A DNA stretch of 64,000 nt from contig DXWV01000055.1 of the NCBI GenBank assembly GCA_019416685.1, positions 62,001-126,000 on the forward strand. The letters run 5' to 3'. Positions 61,028 to 64,000 of the stretch are shown here, piece by piece (position 1 is the stretch's first letter; each line of letters starts with the position of its first letter). This DNA is from Bacteroides sp. GTDB taxonomy: Bacteria; Bacteroidota; Bacteroidia; Bacteroidales; Bacteroidaceae. Made by a program: the position numbers and the translations under genes. The notes under the pieces are model-generated. The model was not told the origin of the DNA, ran no database searches, and worked only from the letters and a program-made list of their open reading frames with translations.

Positions 61028-61933
61028 TTACTCTACTACATTTATCTTAAATTTGGGATTACTTACCAGACAAGCTGCCGAAACTTTACCGATATTTTCT
61101 TTATCATTCAAGCTCCATAATACTTTCCCGTTTGCATCCACTTCAATGAGTTGAGGTTCATCTACTGTAGCATCTTTCGTGTGTCCATACCAGTTACAGA
61201 TCAGCAAATTTCCCTTACCTGCATCCAATATCTGTCCCACAAAAAGCAGTGAAGCACCTTGTACATCTTCAGACGCTACCCGTCTGAGTTCCTTCCCTGT
61301 TTTACGGTCAATAACCTGAAAAAAGTGTCCGTCGCCACAAGGAAGCAGTATATTCCCGTCTTTCAATTCGAGTGAAGAAAAAGCTCGGCCCCCTGTGGGA
61401 AACTCTGCCACTACAACACCTTTCCGGTTTATTTCCATCACTTTCTGTTTTCCCATGACAGGAAGCAGATAATTCTTGTTACGCAACTGGAAAACCTGTC
61501 GAAACTGGCCATGTGGCTTTTCTATCTGCAGGTCAATCTCCACACGATTACGTTCCTTTCCGTTTTTGTCCAGTTCGATAAGCCGGGCCGGATTGCCACA
61601 GATACCAAGCAGAAATCCACCATCATTCAAGAGAGTTGCTGATTGAAGTTCCGTTCCCTCCGGGGTTTTATAATCCCAGATCACACGGTGATCTGTCCCT
61701 ATCAACTTTGCTCCTTTTTTATAAGAATAGAGAATATTGCCCTGTCGGGTAACAGCTACAGTATTACATTCCTCTCCTTTTTCTAATGCGTGTTTCCATT
61801 CTACAGTTCCCGATTGCTTGTCTACTATCATTACCGCAGGATTTCCTGAACCGGCAAGTACAAGCTTTTCTTGTGCAGACAATTGCAACGAACAACCGAG
61901 AAATAACAGAGCTAATAAACGCAGACGTATCAT
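61028..61933 (-). CDS. secreted PQQ/WD-like beta-propeller protein
   Basis: 301 residues from the ATG at 61931-61933 (a GTG just before it would add one residue). Signal to LSAQE. Blades repeat 'G.ilyS....', e.g. GNPAVMIVDKQSGTVEWKHALEKG; GAKLIGTDHRVIWDYKTPEG; GNPARLIELDKNGKERNRVEID; PQLIEVDANGKVLWSLNDKENIG. It is the same propeller type as the C-terminal part of the GH105 fusion at 31-33 kb. It lies 2 nt after lsrF and 24 nt before the HzsA-like gene. Role unknown; perhaps glycan binding or a scaffold for the di-heme protein. Confidence 0.75.
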   Translation of the reverse strand: MIRLRLLALLFLGCSLQLSAQEKLVLAGSGNPAVMIVDKQSGTVEWKHALEKGEECNTVAVTRQGNILYSYKKGAKLIGTDHRVIWDYKTPEGTELQSATLLNDGGFLLGICGNPARLIELDKNGKERNRVEIDLQIEKPHGQFRQVFQLRNKNYLLPVMGKQKVMEINRKGVVVAEFPTGGRAFSSLELKDGNILLPCGDGHFFQVIDRKTGKELRRVASEDVQGASLLFVGQILDAGKGNLLICNWYGHTKDATVDEPQLIEVDANGKVLWSLNDKENIGKVSAACLVSNPKFKINVVE

Positions 61934-61935
61934 CA

Positions 61936-62811
61936 CTATTTAGCTTTTAATTCATTAAACAGTTCAAAAGCCTGATCCACACTATAGCTCTGATGTACTA
62001 CTGCATAAACTGCCTGAATCATTGCTGCAGGAGCTTCTGACTGGAATACATTACGTCCCATATCCACTCCGGAAGCACCGTCATTGATAGCCATATAACA
62101 AAGTTCAAGTGCTTCCCTTTCCGGCAGTTTCTTACCACCGGCAATCACTACTGGAACCGGACAGGCAGCTGCCACCTTCTCAAAACCGTCACAATAGTAC
62201 GTTTTTACAATATTAGCACCATTTTCGGCTGCAATACGCGAAGCTAAACCAAAATAACGTGCATCGCGAACCATCTCCTTACCAACAGCCGTAACTCCCA
62301 TTACAGGAATACCATAACGTGTACCTTTGTCCACCGCTTTGTAAAGATTGGCCACCGTCTTGGCTTCATGTTCCTTATCGCCGATAGCCAACATCACTGC
62401 CATCGCCGAAACATTCATGCGTACTGCATCTTCAACATCAATCAATACATTGTCATTCAATTCCGTCAAGATGGAAGTTCCGGCATCCGAACGCAAGCAA
62501 ACAGGTTTGTTTGTTATAGGTGGAATAACAGACTGTAAAATACCCCGAGTACACATCAGACAGTCTGCATACTCAATAAGTGGCACAATGTTCAGGTCGA
62601 TACGCTCCAGCCCAGAAGTAGGTCCCATTATAAAACCATGGTCACAAGCCAGCATTACTGTACGTCCTGTTGCAGGATTAAAGATACGTGATAACCGATC
62701 TTTCATTCCCCAGGGAAGATTTCCTGCGCCTTTTACGTGAAAAGTCTGATTTGCCACAGCCTGGTCCAGCCCAAAGTTGCAGCCATCTCTTAAATCATCT
62801 AAATCTGCCAT
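61936..62811 (-). CDS. lsrF: LsrF, 3-hydroxy-5-phosphonooxypentane-2,4-dione thiolase-like
   Basis: 291 residues, cytoplasmic, full length. It matches the Lsr-system thiolase closely: MADLDD start, WGMKDRLSRIFNPATGRTVMLACDHGF, GPTSGLERIDLNI, ADCLMCTRGILQSVIPP, GKKLPEREALELC and GASGVDMGRNVFQS. The Schiff-base lysine falls at K203 (NIVKTYY), the same number as in E. coli LsrF. In E. coli it passes the acetyl group of the AI-2-derived P-HPD to CoA, forming DHAP. No lsrK, lsrG or lsr transporter is visible; DhaL/DhaK-type kinase subunits are encoded upstream instead. Confidence 0.92.
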   Translation of the reverse strand: MADLDDLRDGCNFGLDQAVANQTFHVKGAGNLPWGMKDRLSRIFNPATGRTVMLACDHGFIMGPTSGLERIDLNIVPLIEYADCLMCTRGILQSVIPPITNKPVCLRSDAGTSILTELNDNVLIDVEDAVRMNVSAMAVMLAIGDKEHEAKTVANLYKAVDKGTRYGIPVMGVTAVGKEMVRDARYFGLASRIAAENGANIVKTYYCDGFEKVAAACPVPVVIAGGKKLPEREALELCYMAINDGASGVDMGRNVFQSEAPAAMIQAVYAVVHQSYSVDQAFELFNELKAK

Positions 62812-62839
62812 TTTCTCTTATTCTGTTTTTTATATATCT

Positions 62840-63463
62840 TTAAAGTAGTGCTTTTGCAAAAGCATCAAACATACACGACCAGGAGCTTGCTCCGGAATCG
62901 GCATATCCGATAGAGCGTTCGCCATAATTACGGGCACGCCCAAAGTTGGCTTTCATATCTACAGTTTCCGCTGCCCCCTTCAATGCAGCTTCCGCTCCCG
63001 CTGCCATCAACATTTTTATATCAGACGAATTTGTGGTCTGCATAGCTTCTACAGCAGGTATCAAAGCGTCCATCATCGTCTTATCTCCGCGTTGGGCTTT
63101 AGTCTGCTTCTTCACACCGGCAAGTCCACCGGCAAACATATTTTTTACACCTTCAGCATCCAGCTCAGTTACCCCGTCTGCCAGTGCATCGCTCATTCCG
63201 AGGAAAAATCCTCCAAGTAGCGTACTGGTAGAACCACTGATCTGCAACATTACATCAAAGCCCATATCTCCAAGCATTTTCTTGAATTCCGTACCTTTAT
63301 CAGCCGATTGTACAATGGCCGACATAGCCTGTACGATAGCTGTACCGTGATCACCGTCACCCAATACAGCATCCAGTTTAGAGAATTCATCAGAACGCTC
63401 TGTTATATTTTCCAGAGCGTTCTGAATCATTTTCTTAAAGTCATTTACTGTTAGTTTATCCAT
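62840..63463 (-). CDS. dhaL: DhaL-like dihydroxyacetone-kinase family subunit
   Basis: 207 residues. The nucleotide site is intact: LDAVLGDGDHGTAIVQAMSAIV gives the three Asp ligands for Mg-ATP, and SGSTSTLLGGFFLGMSDAL, KTMMDALIPAVEAM and SIGYADSGASSW follow the family. It pairs with DhaK, 2 nt upstream, and precedes lsrF by 28 nt. An ATP-using DhaKL kinase would phosphorylate dihydroxyacetone, erythrulose or a related ketose. No PTS DhaM is in view. Confidence 0.9.
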   Translation of the reverse strand: MDKLTVNDFKKMIQNALENITERSDEFSKLDAVLGDGDHGTAIVQAMSAIVQSADKGTEFKKMLGDMGFDVMLQISGSTSTLLGGFFLGMSDALADGVTELDAEGVKNMFAGGLAGVKKQTKAQRGDKTMMDALIPAVEAMQTTNSSDIKMLMAAGAEAALKGAAETVDMKANFGRARNYGERSIGYADSGASSWSCMFDAFAKALL

Positions 63464-63465
63464 TC

Positions 63466-64000
63466 TTATCTTCCTAAAGTAGTCCAGTAAGGTGCATTGG
63501 ACATATGGTTTTTCAGATAATCTACATGATCATTGTCCAACAATGCCAGAATCATTTGAAAACCTGCTTGTTCCTGCACTGTCAGTAATTCACCAATACG
63601 CCCGGCCACCACTTCAATACCGTTGTTTTCTAATATAAAATGAGCCTTACGGTAAACAATGCTCATCTCCATATGAGTAGTTGCCCCCACACCATTAATG
63701 ATAAGCAACGCCTTATCTCCGGATTTAGGCTGTAATTTTTTCATCAACAAACCTACCATTTCCTCGGCAGTATCATCAGCAGAAACCAATGGTTTACGTC
63801 CACCACCACCTTCGCCATGTTGTCCCATACCAATCTCCATAATACCGTCCGGAAGGTCGGAAATGTTCATACCATTTTGAGGATGCGTACATGCTTTCAT
63901 TGCTACCGCAAGCGTAGCTATCTTCGCATTCATACGTTCGCCTATTTCAAGAATCTCGTCCAGAGATTTACCTTCTTCGGCAGCAGCACCCACCACTTTA
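63466..64000 (-). CDS. dhaK: DhaK-like kinase subunit, C-terminal part (cut by window edge)
   Basis: The last 177 or so residues of a DhaK subunit that continues beyond the right edge. The substrate His is visible in MEIGMGQHGEGGGGR (the residue that binds the ketone as a hemiaminal), followed by KPLVSADDTAEEMVGLLMKKL and LLIINGVGATTHMEM. It ends NAPYWTTLGR. It is the first visible gene of an operon DhaK-DhaL-LsrF-propeller-HzsA-like; its promoter lies outside the window. Confidence 0.88.
   Translation of the reverse strand, partial: KVVGAAAEEGKSLDEILEIGERMNAKIATLAVAMKACTHPQNGMNISDLPDGIMEIGMGQHGEGGGGRKPLVSADDTAEEMVGLLMKKLQPKSGDKALLIINGVGATTHMEMSIVYRKAHFILENNGIEVVAGRIGELLTVQEQAGFQMILALLDNDHVDYLKNHMSNAPYWTTLGR

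Noticed and set aside
1..64000. tRNA, rRNA, integron, or complete insertion sequence
   Set aside because: I saw no tRNA-like cloverleaf, rRNA segment, attI-like site, or IS with paired ends; the only transposase is the Mu-like one.

Overview
The window looks like a Bacteroides-type gut Bacteroidota chromosome. The evidence is a SusC/SusD pair, a hybrid two-component regulator, many lipoprotein and Sec signals on glycan-active enzymes, and promoters built on the TAnnTTTG -7 box. Almost every gene lies on the minus strand. I cannot fix the species from sequence alone.

Region 1 (1-3.4 kb) is the early end of a Mu-like transposable prophage: MuB-like ATPase (partial), MuA-like DDE transposase, two small genes, then a divergent repressor with a palindromic operator between the two promoters. 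Region 2 (3.4-6.2 kb) is a repeat-rich, AT-rich junction with one small conserved gene and one HTH regulator. Region 3 (6.2-8.5 kb) is a tightly overlapped GNAT-like / IbrA-like PP-loop / IbrB-like ParB cassette placed 10 nt behind a two-domain esterase.

Region 4 (8.5-33 kb) is a polysaccharide utilisation locus (PUL). It holds SusC/SusD, surface lipoproteins, a plug-only TonB-receptor fragment, a beta-helix protein, a BACON-jelly-roll putative lyase, GH97 and a BNR-4 protein. A second operon carries a PL38-like lyase, GH105, a non-Sus TonB receptor and a PL8-like lyase, and there is also a GH105-propeller fusion. Region 5 (33.7-41.3 kb) is an island of unlike character: O-antigen-ligase-like protein, duplicated glycine-repeat surface proteins (one broken), and a lipoprotein that joins seven 11-residue Cys repeats to a zinc phospholipase C-like domain. 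Region 6 (41.3-64 kb) resumes the PUL: transglutaminase-like lipoprotein, hybrid two-component system (HTCS), GH105, a second jelly-roll putative lyase, beta-helix protein, GH2, GH88, a stand-alone DAHP synthase paralogue, a giant di-heme HzsA-like/SUMF1 fusion, a secreted propeller protein, LsrF, DhaL and DhaK (partial).

The main discovery is a regulatory code. Seven promoters (two before susC, and one each before the PL38 operon, GH105-propeller, transglutaminase, GH105 and GH88 operon) share one 66-bp layout: an 11-bp half-site NTATTRTNYCA (read on +), its direct repeat exactly 21 bp away, and a -7 box exactly 26 nt downstream. This defines a regulon, presumably of the HTCS, that joins regions 4 and 6 and leaves out region 5 and the esterase/Ibr operon. 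The enzyme set (putative lyases of PL8, PL38 and jelly-roll types, three GH105 and one GH88) points to an acetylated, uronic-acid-containing glycan cut by elimination. The DhaK-DhaL-LsrF end suggests a linked intracellular pathway for a phosphorylated short-chain ketose or AI-2-like molecule.
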